Source of the DNA: Polaromonas sp.
Lineage (GTDB): Bacteria; Pseudomonadota; Gammaproteobacteria; Burkholderiales; Burkholderiaceae_C
Direction of reading: 5' to 3'
Length of the DNA stretch: 64,000 nt
Assembly (NCBI RefSeq): GCF_013817205.1
Contig: NZ_JACDDD010000004.1
Location: 26,457 to 90,456, forward strand
Position numbers and translations under genes: made by a program. Each line of letters begins with the position of its first letter. Position 1 is the stretch's first letter. Positions 1-7,774 of the stretch are shown here, piece by piece. A model generated the notes under the pieces. That model made no database searches and was not told the DNA's origin. It saw only the letters and a list, made by a program, of their open reading frames with translations.

Positions 1-1
1 C

Positions 2-799
2 GAAAATGGCATGGACATCTCGGTGCCGGCTGAAAAGTTTGCCAACTGGCTGGTACCGCGGCAAAAGCCGGATGGCACCTTTGACCGGTTTTGCCGGGGC
101 GCCGACAAAAAATGGGTGTCCTGCAAGACGGCGGACGCCGATGACTCCTTGCTCGCGATCTGGATGAAGCTGCTTGAAACCATGCCGGCCAAGCTGACTG
201 GCAACCCGGTCTGGCGCAAGAGCCACGATGCCAGCAAGGTCGCGCTGGAGCATTTGTACCAGCCGTCGCGCGGCATCTACATGGTCTCGCCAGTGGTATT
301 ACATGGCCTGTTCATGGACAACCTGGAAGTCTGGTCGCTCAAGGTGCACCTGAAGCAGCCGCAGCAAAGAGCCGCGTCCGACAAGCTGGCGCGTGCCATT
401 CATGACACCTTCTGGGACCCTGTCAACAAGCGGTTTTTGGTGTCCACCCAGCTGGAGCAGCGTTCGCAGAAGCCGGCGTTTTACCCCGACCATGTGGCGC
501 AGATCTTCCCGCTGCTCTTCGATTTTCCGCTGGTGCCGGGCAACGCGCGCCAGTATTACCGCGACTGGATGAAAGTCCACCGTGCAGAGTGGCTGATCCA
601 GGGCGAAGCCGATTACCCCTGGGGCTTGCTTGCCGTGCTCGCCCTGCGCCAGAACGACAAGGCCACGGCCGCTTGCTGGCTGCGCCAGTCAACGCCGCTG
701 CGCCACTCGTCCCGCTGGGCAGTGAGCGATGAAGCGTCCTACCAGATCCTGTTGAGCCGGGGAGTGACGGCTGCGGCCAGCGAAGCGAATTGCAAATGA
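2..799 (+). CDS. Putative (alpha/alpha)-barrel glycan-active protein, 5' partial
   Basis: The frame is open back to the window edge with no stop before the first Met at 11, so this is the 3' part of a longer gene. The visible 265 residues are rich in Trp/Tyr and paired helices (for example DADDSLLAIWMKLLETM, DYPWGLLAVLALRQ), a texture like six-hairpin (alpha/alpha)6 glycoside hydrolases or polysaccharide lyases that often accompany exopolysaccharide synthases. I cannot assign a family or catalytic residues. It is followed at 66 nt by a YaiO-type barrel and lies upstream of NfrA/NfrB-like genes, so a role in trimming or processing the exported glycan is inferred. Product function is uncertain; the reading frame itself is secure (GC-rich third positions throughout). 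Confidence 0.6.
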   Translation, partial: ENGMDISVPAEKFANWLVPRQKPDGTFDRFCRGADKKWVSCKTADADDSLLAIWMKLLETMPAKLTGNPVWRKSHDASKVALEHLYQPSRGIYMVSPVVLHGLFMDNLEVWSLKVHLKQPQQRAASDKLARAIHDTFWDPVNKRFLVSTQLEQRSQKPAFYPDHVAQIFPLLFDFPLVPGNARQYYRDWMKVHRAEWLIQGEADYPWGLLAVLALRQNDKATAACWLRQSTPLRHSSRWAVSDEASYQILLSRGVTAAASEANCK

Positions 800-864
800 G
801 AGGCCGCAGCGCTTTCCCTCCCGCGCCTGTGCGCACGACGTCAGTTTTTTTGGAGTGAGCTTTC

Positions 865-1707
865 ATGTTTAGACCCGTTTATCTTGCCCTGCCCGTGGTG
901 TTGACCGCAGCAATGCCGGCCCTGGCCCAGACCGGCACCCCGGTTGGCACCCCCTCCGCCACCTACAACGCAGCGGCTCCCGCTGCGCCCGGGGGCCAGG
1001 ACGCGCTGCGGAGCCTGGAGCTCAGCACGGGCGTACAAAAACTCACCGGTGGCTTCGGCAAATGGGACGACGTAACACTGCGCGGCGCTTATGGCGCCGG
1101 GGCACATGTGTTCCAGGGCGAGTTGTCACACCAGCATCGCTTCGGCCAGTCGGGCACCTTCGTCGGAGTCAGCGACACCTACACCTTCAATCCCGACTGG
1201 CATGCATCGGTAGCCCTGGGCGCAGGTGACGGCGCTTTTTACCTGCCGAAATTTCGCGTCGATGCGACCTTGTACCGCAAGTTTTTACCCGCGCGAAACC
1301 TGGTAGGCTCGGTGGGGGTGGGTTACTACGACGCACCGACGGGCTATACCGACCGCAGCGTGTCGTTGGGCGCGGCCTACTACTTTGAAGCGCCGTGGGT
1401 CGTCGAGGGTGGCGTGCGTTTCAATACCAGCAATCCGGGCTCGGTGAAGAGCCAGCAGCAGTTTGTGGCAGTGACCTGGGGTCGCAACAAGCAGGACTTG
1501 GTGACAGGCCGCTACGGCTGGGGCAGCGAGGCTTATCTGGCGGTCGCTGCCGGTGCCCAACTGGTCGATTTCAACAGCCGTGAGGCCAGCCTGACCTGGC
1601 GCCACTGGCTGACGCCGAGCACCGGGGTGCTTGTCGGCGCCAACCGCTACACCAACCCGTTCTACCGCCGCAGCGGTGTGAATGTGGGCATCTTTCACGA
1701 CTTTTGA
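865..1707 (+). CDS. YaiO-family outer membrane beta-barrel protein
   Basis: A 280-residue protein with a clear signal peptide (residues 1-21, cleavage after ALA-Q), then an Ala/Pro/Gly-rich stretch and alternating aromatic/polar beta strands ending in an aromatic C-terminal residue (IFHDF), the usual signature for BAM-dependent outer membrane barrels. The repeated GxGxxxY/F strands and length fit the YaiO family, which is found next to polysaccharide synthase genes. A GGAG at 851-854 supports the ATG at 865. It is preceded by the partial glycan-active gene and followed after 9 nt by a membrane protein, so the three probably form one transcript. A role as an export channel or surface anchor for the polysaccharide is inferred from context; no direct evidence is visible. 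Confidence 0.7.
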   Translation: MFRPVYLALPVVLTAAMPALAQTGTPVGTPSATYNAAAPAAPGGQDALRSLELSTGVQKLTGGFGKWDDVTLRGAYGAGAHVFQGELSHQHRFGQSGTFVGVSDTYTFNPDWHASVALGAGDGAFYLPKFRVDATLYRKFLPARNLVGSVGVGYYDAPTGYTDRSVSLGAAYYFEAPWVVEGGVRFNTSNPGSVKSQQQFVAVTWGRNKQDLVTGRYGWGSEAYLAVAAGAQLVDFNSREASLTWRHWLTPSTGVLVGANRYTNPFYRRSGVNVGIFHDF

Positions 1708-1716
1708 CCACGCATC

Positions 1717-2556
1717 ATGAGTACCAGAACCCAATCCCTGACTGAAGCTGCGCGTGAGCAGGATCGGCTTTTCAACGCCTCTTTTTCTGCTGCGCGGCAA
1801 GCCCGAGCCCGGCGTGTGCTGGTGCGCCCGCACCGGGCCATCACGCCGCTCAAAGTGACACCTTGGCTGCTGGCACAGGCGGTCATCCTGCCGCTGATCC
1901 TGTGCGCGCTGGTGTACTACGGAAAACCGTTGTTGTTTGATCTCTGGCGCGATTGCATCCTGTTCTGGTCCGCAGGTCTGGACCTGCCGTTCACGCTGAC
2001 CAATCAGCTCGACGATACGGGGCAATACGCGATGTTGCTGTCGAGCGGGCCGGACGACAGGCCGCTGCCGAGCCGAACCATCCTGCTCGTGACTGCGGTG
2101 GTGACGCTGCTGGCGCTGGCCTTGTCAGTGCGCATGAAAAACGCGCAGTTGCCGCTGAAGTACCCTTTGCGTATCGTTGGCGTCATTCAGCTCGTCACGG
2201 TCATCTATTTCTGGCTATCCCCGGATGCTTTTCCCTACAGCATCGCACGCCACAGCGAAGAGCTCATGACCATCGGTTACGTGGTCATGCTGGCCACCCC
2301 GGTGATGCTGGCGATGGGGTATTACATCCTGAAGCAGGGCCTAGTCATCAAGCTGTTTCACACGGCGCTGATCCTGGGCTTCTTCGCCGTCATGATTCCC
2401 CACCAGGTGCTGGCGCAAGCGTTCATCATGCAGCACCTGTCGGTGCTGTTCATGCCGGTGCTGTACATCTGCATGGGGGCCGTCTTTGACGCGCTGGTGT
2501 TTGTCGCCCTGTACTCCTGGGCGGTCAGCAGCGCGCCGCAAGAAGCGACCGTCTGA
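1717..2556 (+). CDS. Polytopic inner membrane protein of exopolysaccharide locus, unknown function
   Basis: A 279-residue protein starting with a basic cytoplasmic N-terminus (about 50 residues, Arg-rich) followed by about six hydrophobic segments, at roughly residues 49-70, 126-145, 155-175, 185-208, 212-235 and 240-265. I do not recognise the family; there is no acyltransferase, flippase or synthase motif. It begins 9 nt after the YaiO-like gene and is the last gene before a 341-nt non-coding gap, so it belongs to the first transcript of the polysaccharide locus. Possible roles are a transporter accessory or a glycan-modifying membrane enzyme, but this is only positional inference. Confidence 0.6.
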   Translation: MSTRTQSLTEAAREQDRLFNASFSAARQARARRVLVRPHRAITPLKVTPWLLAQAVILPLILCALVYYGKPLLFDLWRDCILFWSAGLDLPFTLTNQLDDTGQYAMLLSSGPDDRPLPSRTILLVTAVVTLLALALSVRMKNAQLPLKYPLRIVGVIQLVTVIYFWLSPDAFPYSIARHSEELMTIGYVVMLATPVMLAMGYYILKQGLVIKLFHTALILGFFAVMIPHQVLAQAFIMQHLSVLFMPVLYICMGAVFDALVFVALYSWAVSSAPQEATV

Positions 2557-2897
2557 GCCCGGCGTCGCAGGGCGTCACATCACGGGGGCGACCACCCCGC
2601 GTTTCTGGGGGTTCCCATTTGATGTCCACCTTAAACGAACGGAATGCAACCTCCTTGCGCGCGATTGGGCACGGTCATGCAGACGCCAGAAAATGGGTGT
2701 ACCGATGGCGCGTGAGCTGCATTCAATCGTGAGCAGGTCGCGCAGACCCCTGTGCAGGCGACCGATCAGGAAAAGCCGGGGCGGTGTCCTACAAGTAGGG
2801 ACGGCTTTCACTCAGTTACATCCAAGTTAGTACTTTTTACTCTTCACTGGAACCAAAAATAACATTTGTTACACAAACCCACCTGGTTGCAACCTCT
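2557..2897 (+). promoter_or_regulatory. 341-nt non-coding regulatory gap inside the exopolysaccharide locus
   Basis: No convincing coding frame lies here. Two features stand out. At 2706-2721 the sequence TGGCGCGTGAGCTGCA matches the sigma-54 -24/-12 pattern (TGG-N10-TGCA, GG and GC correctly spaced). At 2786-2802 there is a near-palindrome built on CCTA-CAAG-TAGG. The segment after it (about 2820-2880) is AT-rich. A similar half, CCTACAAGGCTAG, occurs just before the BcsB-like start at about 3332. I infer a control region for the downstream synthase genes; none of it is proven. Confidence 0.35.
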
Positions 2898-3190
2898 ATG
2901 AACACTGCAATTGAACAGCTGAAAAACCTTTCGGATATCGGTGCGATACGCCAAGCACTGCATTCGCTTTGTTCGCGTTTGGTTCCGTTGCCAGGCTGGA
3001 CATTCTGGCGGCCAGGCAGGAGGGCAAGCGGCAGGCCCTGTGTTTTTTGCGCATGGATTCAGTCGAGCAGGAGCAGCAAGTCATGCGAGAGCTCGGCGTG
3101 GGTCGTTTCGGTGGCGCCCTGGTTGTGATTGTTGATTTGCTGGGCTCTGGTCCGACGGTGGATCTCGGCCCAGGCGCGCGGATGGCCTGA
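2898..3190 (+). pseudogene. Frameshifted small RRM-like gene
   Basis: Two overlapping frames join into one plausible product of about 97 residues. The first part (2898 to about 2990) reads MNTAIEQLKNLSDIGAIRQA, and the second, one frame away (about 2988-3190), contains FGSVARLDIL, KRQALCFLRM and GALVVIVDL. Together these lay out like an RNA recognition motif: helix, FG-turn, strand, RNP1-like strand (ALCFLRM), helix, final strand. The break lies in a CGTTTGG context, where one extra T would restore the frame (...CSRFGSVARL...). It could be a real frameshift mutation, a sequencing error or, less likely, programmed slippage. It sits immediately upstream of the BcsB-like gene and may have been a regulator of the locus. 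Confidence 0.5.
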
Positions 3191-3352
3191 TCCGGCCGTG
3201 AACGCGGCACATACCCCGACTCGTCTATTTTTCGGCGTCTTTCGCTTTTCCCCGTTTTGCATGCACCCCTGTGTAGGCAAACACCTGCTAACCAGTCCGC
3301 ATTTCCGTGGGCAAACGCGCTTACCGGCGCCCTACAAGGCTAGAGAACTTTC

Positions 3353-5611
3353 ATGAACACCCTGTCCCGCCCCCCGGTTTCCCTGTTTCGCCTGGCGCGC
3401 GGCCCTGTCCTGTTGCTGACAGTCTGTCTTCCGCTGTTGACCAACGGACAGACCGCCCCCAGTCCGGCCGTGAGTGTGCCGACAAGTGCCGCCGAAGTCT
3501 TCAACCGGCTCGCCGCTGATCGTTGGGTCTATCGCGAGGTCCGCTTGGCCGATCTCGGCTTCACCGGCCCGCTGGTGCTGGGCGCGCCGGAGACCGTGCG
3601 GGAGCTCTACTTCCCCGTCCCGGCCAACGTGCCCTTGAGCGGTGGGGAAATCAAGCTCAACGCAAACTACATGCGTGCCGACGGCGGGCGTACCAGCTTT
3701 GTGGTGTCGCTGGATTCTTATCCGGTGTCGTCGCGTCCGATGGCGCAGGATAAAGGCGACGCCAGCCTTGTTCTCGGTGTGGATGGCTCGCCGCGGCCCA
3801 GCGGTTTTGTGCGAATGGGCCTGAACTGGAGCACGGCGCTGGGCGCGGAATGGCTTTGCACCGACGGCCGTGCCGCCGGCAATGTGCTTCGTATCGAGCC
3901 CGACTCGCGTTTTACCTATCGCTATGACAGCAGTGCGGTGCGTGACCTGACGACCGCTTGGGGTTCGCTGCCCTCGGCACCGGTGATCCTGATTTCCTCG
4001 AACAACCTGAGTTCAGGCGCGTATGACTCGGCCTGGCGCATGGGGGTGGCGCTGGAGCGGGCCGGCAAGCGTGCACAGGTCAGGGCACTGCCTGCTGTGG
4101 GCGATACGGTCAACCTGGACGGCATGGTGGTGCCCGCAGCCCTTCGCGGCATCCCGGCTTTCGCTGCCCTGGCCCAAGGTGGCCAGTACAAGATCAAGGA
4201 TGCCGCTGAAGTGGGCGCTCTGCTGTCGCTGGGTGCCGCCAGCCCCTTTCGTGCCGACATCATCATTGCTGACAAGGCCATCAATACTGGCGTGACCACT
4301 GCCCTGGATGCCCTGCGCACCCAGATGCAGACGTCGGCACCCGACGCCGTCGCCGGTTTTTCAGAGTGGCGGATTCGGGCGCTGGACCCTGCTGCGCAGG
4401 CTGCGGCCCCAGGAGAGATCCGCCTGTCGCAGGCCTTTGGCAATCCCGCGATTGTGGTGGCTGCCGACGCCGGCGCGCAGGCAGCCGGGATGTTCAGCAC
4501 GTACTGGAACAAGCTTGCGGTAGGCTCATCGATGCTGGTGCAGGCTGCGGCCGACCCTGCGGGCGACGGATCTGCTGTGTCATTGAAATACCTGGGCGGC
4601 AAGCCCGGCAGCTTTGATGTGCTGTCGCATGCCGACTGGAATGCCAGTTTCGATATCGGTGCGGTTTCTGCGGATGGTCGCCTTCCTTCCAGCCTGGTGC
4701 TGGACGTGTCTGCAGCGCCGAGCGCGGCGCGTACCCCACCTGTGGTTTCCGTGTTCATGAATGACATCCTGCTGGGCGCCCGGCAACTGGACGCAGAAGG
4801 CCAGGTCGAACGTGTCACTGCCCGCATCCCGGCTTACGCATTGGCCTCGCGCAACACACTGCGTGTTTCCTTCGTGCGCCAACTCGCCAGCGACCGGTGC
4901 CGCGAGACACCGGAGCCCTACCCGGTTTCTGTCCTGCCCAGCAGCCACATGTTGCTTGAGAAAGCAGATCTCTCAGCTAACTTCACTGGCATGGTGGCCC
5001 GTTATGCCGCTGGTGCACACGTGATGGTTCCCGCTGCCTATCTGGCTGATGCTGCAGCGACGCTGCCGCGCCTCATCCGTCTGGCCCTGACTGCCGGTGT
5101 GTCGCCCACGAAGGCACGCTTCACTGCGGTGACCGGAGACGCCGTTCCTGCGCCAGGCGGTCCTTTCCTGGTCATGGATCTGCCTTTCAAGAATGCCGAT
5201 TCCAAAGTAAAACTTGAAGGGGGCAGGCTGGTGATGAATGGCAAGGGCGATGCCGCAGTGCTTGACGTCGGGGGGCTGGACAACGTGGCCATTGTTGAAG
5301 TGGTCAAGGTCAGCGGTGACAGAGGTGTGGTGTATCGCATGGTCGGAAAGCAAGCTCCAGTCATGAGCAAGGCAATGTTGCTCGGAAGCGGTGACGTCGC
5401 CGTGATCGGAGCCGGTGGTTTGCTCACCGAAATGAACACTGCTGACCCAGGCGGGCGCAAGGTGGTGGAGAACAATGCCGGACCCTGGCTCCTTGCCCAA
5501 GGCTACTGGTGGATGTTGCCCGTGCTTGGCGTTGTATTCATGATTGCGCTCCTGGTGTTCGCAAGCCGCATGCGCCGGCGCAAGGCGGCTGAGCAGGCAA
5601 CCAGGCTGTAG
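3353..5611 (+). CDS. BcsB-like periplasmic subunit of a glycan synthase
   Basis: A 752-residue protein with an N-terminal signal segment (residues 1-32), a long beta-rich periplasmic region and one C-terminal transmembrane helix (about residues 716-740) followed by a basic tail (RMRRRK). This is the architecture and approximate length of cellulose synthase subunit BcsB (about 780 residues), whose C-terminal helix docks on the BcsA synthase. Carbohydrate-binding-like strands and the SSNNLSSGAYDSAWRMG region, typical of the flavodoxin-like part of BcsB, support this. It lies 23 nt before the NfrB-like GT2 synthase, which would be its membrane partner. It probably guides a nascent polymer across the periplasm. 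BcsB-family assignment is fairly sure; the polymer is unknown. Confidence 0.75.
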   Translation: MNTLSRPPVSLFRLARGPVLLLTVCLPLLTNGQTAPSPAVSVPTSAAEVFNRLAADRWVYREVRLADLGFTGPLVLGAPETVRELYFPVPANVPLSGGEIKLNANYMRADGGRTSFVVSLDSYPVSSRPMAQDKGDASLVLGVDGSPRPSGFVRMGLNWSTALGAEWLCTDGRAAGNVLRIEPDSRFTYRYDSSAVRDLTTAWGSLPSAPVILISSNNLSSGAYDSAWRMGVALERAGKRAQVRALPAVGDTVNLDGMVVPAALRGIPAFAALAQGGQYKIKDAAEVGALLSLGAASPFRADIIIADKAINTGVTTALDALRTQMQTSAPDAVAGFSEWRIRALDPAAQAAAPGEIRLSQAFGNPAIVVAADAGAQAAGMFSTYWNKLAVGSSMLVQAAADPAGDGSAVSLKYLGGKPGSFDVLSHADWNASFDIGAVSADGRLPSSLVLDVSAAPSAARTPPVVSVFMNDILLGARQLDAEGQVERVTARIPAYALASRNTLRVSFVRQLASDRCRETPEPYPVSVLPSSHMLLEKADLSANFTGMVARYAAGAHVMVPAAYLADAAATLPRLIRLALTAGVSPTKARFTAVTGDAVPAPGGPFLVMDLPFKNADSKVKLEGGRLVMNGKGDAAVLDVGGLDNVAIVEVVKVSGDRGVVYRMVGKQAPVMSKAMLLGSGDVAVIGAGGLLTEMNTADPGGRKVVENNAGPWLLAQGYWWMLPVLGVVFMIALLVFASRMRRRKAAEQATRL

Positions 5612-5634
5612 GCTGGTTTCCGCGAAAAACTGAC

Positions 5635-7770
5635 ATGGCCTGGACCCTGTTTACCGCGAACTATTACGCGGCCCTGGAGATCATGGCCGCCGTGGTGGCA
5701 GTGCTGATCTTCATCTCTTCGGTTGACGACCTGTTCATTGACCTGTGGTACTGGACGAGGCGCGTTTTCCGCTCGCTGACGGTCGGGCGCAAGTATGCGC
5801 CGATGACTGCTGAGCAGTTGCGCGAGAAGGGCGAGCAGCAGCTGGCCATCATGGTCCCTGCATGGCTGGAATATGACGTGATCGCGGCCATGGTTGAAAA
5901 CATGGTCGAAGTCCTTGAGTACCGGAATTACGTTGTTTTTGTCGGGACCTATGTCAATGATGCGAAGACCATAGAAGAAGTTGAGCGCATGCAAAAGCGC
6001 TACAAGCAGCTTCACAGGGTGGAGGTGCCCCACGCGGGACCAACATGCAAGGCGGACTGCCTGAACTGGGTGGTCGAGGCTATTTTTGCCTATGAAGAGG
6101 CGCACGGCATGGAGTTCGCCGGTATCGTGTTGCACGATAGCGAAGACGTGCTGCATCCGCTTGAACTCAAGTTCTTCAACTACCTGTTGCCCCGCAAGGA
6201 CATGATCCAGCTGCCGGTCGCCTCACTGGAGCGCGAATGGTATGAATTGGTGGCAGGCACGTACATGGACGAGTTTGCCGAGAGTCACGCCAAGGACATG
6301 GTAGTCAGGGAGAGCGTGGCTGGCGTGGTGCCATCGGCGGGTGTGGGCACCTGCTTTTCAAGACGCGCCCTCCAGGCGCTGGTGGGTTCCACGCGCAACA
6401 AGCCCTTCAACACTGACAGTCTGACCGAAGATTACGACGTCGGCAACCGCCTTGGGCAACTGGGCATGCAAGCCATCTTCGGCGTCTTTCCGGTGAATTT
6501 TCGCGTGGCACGGACGTCATGGTTTGGTGGCAAAGGCAAGCGCGAGGTGCTGGTGAACATGCCTTTGTCGGTGCGCGAGTTTTTCCCGGATACCTTTCGC
6601 CAGGCCTACCGCCAGAAGGCGCGCTGGGTGCTGGGGATCGGCCTGCAAAGTTGGGAGCAGATTGCCTGGCAGGGCTCCCTCGCGGCCCGATATCTGCTGC
6701 TGCGGGACCGCAAGAGTACCGTCACTGCGCTGGTCAATGTGTTCGCCTATTTGCTGGTCGTGCAGTTCCTGGTATTTCACATCGGCATACTGACGGGCTG
6801 GTGGAGTGTCTTTTATCCTTCGCTGTTTGCCGAGAACAGCGGCTGGCGTGTGCTGATTTACCTCAATGCCATCACGCTGATTATTCGCTGCGGGCACCGC
6901 ATCTACTTCACCACGACCCTGTACGGCTGGGAGCACGGTCTGATGTCCGTGCCGCGCATGGTGGTCAGCAATTTCGTCAACTTCATGGCCGTGGCTCGGG
7001 CCTGGCGTCTTTATTTGTCTTATCTCTTCCGAGGGAAGGCGCTGGCTTGGGACAAGACCATGCATGACTTTCCGACCGGCGGCCAGTTGCTGCGCCGCCG
7101 CCAGCGGCTCGGCGAGTTGTTGCAATCGTGGAAGGCGGTGGACGAAAGCATGCTGTCCAGAGCGCTCACGGAGCAGGCGACAACCGAGATGCCTCTTGGG
7201 CAGATCCTGATATCCAATGGCTGGCTTGACGAAGATACCCTGGCCGAAGCCATTGCGTATCAGGCCGGCCTGACACGCGCGCGCCTGACCAAGGAGCTGG
7301 TCATGGACAATGCGGGTGCAACTCCCAAGGATTTTGGCACACGGTTTCGAGCCGTTTATCTCGGCCTGGACGCAAGCGAAAAGCCCGTGCTGGCGGTGGC
7401 GACTCCGGTTTCGGAAGAGACAATGGCCGAGCTGGTGGAGATTTTTGGCACGGAACCGCAGCAGCGCATCGTGCGTGAGAGCGAACTGGCGATTGCTTTA
7501 CGCCTACTGCGTGGGGTCGATGACAGCTTCTCCAAGCTGGAACGGGGTGTGGCAGGCGTGCCCCTGCTCGGTGACATGCTGGTGGAACAGGGGCTGCTCA
7601 AGCGCAATGTTTTTGAGGGCGCGATGCAGAATTACCGCCCGGAGCGCCATGGGCGGGTCGGTGACTACCTGGTGGATCAGGGCATTTTGCTGCGAGAGGT
7701 TATTGAGCGGGTGGTTGACCAGCAGCGGCTGATGCATGCCGAATTGGCGCGTGTGGAATTACCGGAATAA
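5635..7770 (+). CDS. nfrB: NfrB-like GT2 processive glycosyltransferase with C-terminal MshEN modules
   Basis: A 711-residue inner membrane synthase. One N-terminal helix (residues 9-31) precedes a GT2 domain with HDSED near residue 167, LTEDYDVGNR near 263 and QKARW near 326, matching the D, D, TED, QxxRW set of processive synthases such as BcsA and NfrB. Several transmembrane helices follow (about 360-480). The C-terminus carries MshEN-type segments: PLGQILISNGWLDEDTL (about 518), LLGDMLVEQGLL (about 643) and RVGDYLVDQGIL (about 674). In E. coli NfrB this region binds c-di-GMP and activates synthesis of the NGR surface glycan used by phage N4 (known for the family). It directly precedes the NfrA-like gene (4 nt). 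Allosteric control by c-di-GMP here is inferred. Confidence 0.85.
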   Translation: MAWTLFTANYYAALEIMAAVVAVLIFISSVDDLFIDLWYWTRRVFRSLTVGRKYAPMTAEQLREKGEQQLAIMVPAWLEYDVIAAMVENMVEVLEYRNYVVFVGTYVNDAKTIEEVERMQKRYKQLHRVEVPHAGPTCKADCLNWVVEAIFAYEEAHGMEFAGIVLHDSEDVLHPLELKFFNYLLPRKDMIQLPVASLEREWYELVAGTYMDEFAESHAKDMVVRESVAGVVPSAGVGTCFSRRALQALVGSTRNKPFNTDSLTEDYDVGNRLGQLGMQAIFGVFPVNFRVARTSWFGGKGKREVLVNMPLSVREFFPDTFRQAYRQKARWVLGIGLQSWEQIAWQGSLAARYLLLRDRKSTVTALVNVFAYLLVVQFLVFHIGILTGWWSVFYPSLFAENSGWRVLIYLNAITLIIRCGHRIYFTTTLYGWEHGLMSVPRMVVSNFVNFMAVARAWRLYLSYLFRGKALAWDKTMHDFPTGGQLLRRRQRLGELLQSWKAVDESMLSRALTEQATTEMPLGQILISNGWLDEDTLAEAIAYQAGLTRARLTKELVMDNAGATPKDFGTRFRAVYLGLDASEKPVLAVATPVSEETMAELVEIFGTEPQQRIVRESELAIALRLLRGVDDSFSKLERGVAGVPLLGDMLVEQGLLKRNVFEGAMQNYRPERHGRVGDYLVDQGILLREVIERVVDQQRLMHAELARVELPE

Positions 7771-7774
7771 CAGC

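Noticed and set aside
2557..2897. c-di-GMP (GEMM) riboswitch before the synthase genes
   Set aside because: The conserved GEMM core and tetraloop-receptor sequences are not found; control is more likely at the MshEN domain of NfrB.
3922..4827. Long antisense open frame (301 codons) across the BcsB-like gene
   Set aside because: It mirrors the high third-position GC of the true gene, has no homologous-looking domains and no ribosome site.
7736..7774. ATG 7736 as the NfrA start
   Set aside because: It overlaps the end of nfrB by 35 nt and places a polar stretch before the signal peptide; GTG 7775 gives a clean signal and a 4-nt gap.
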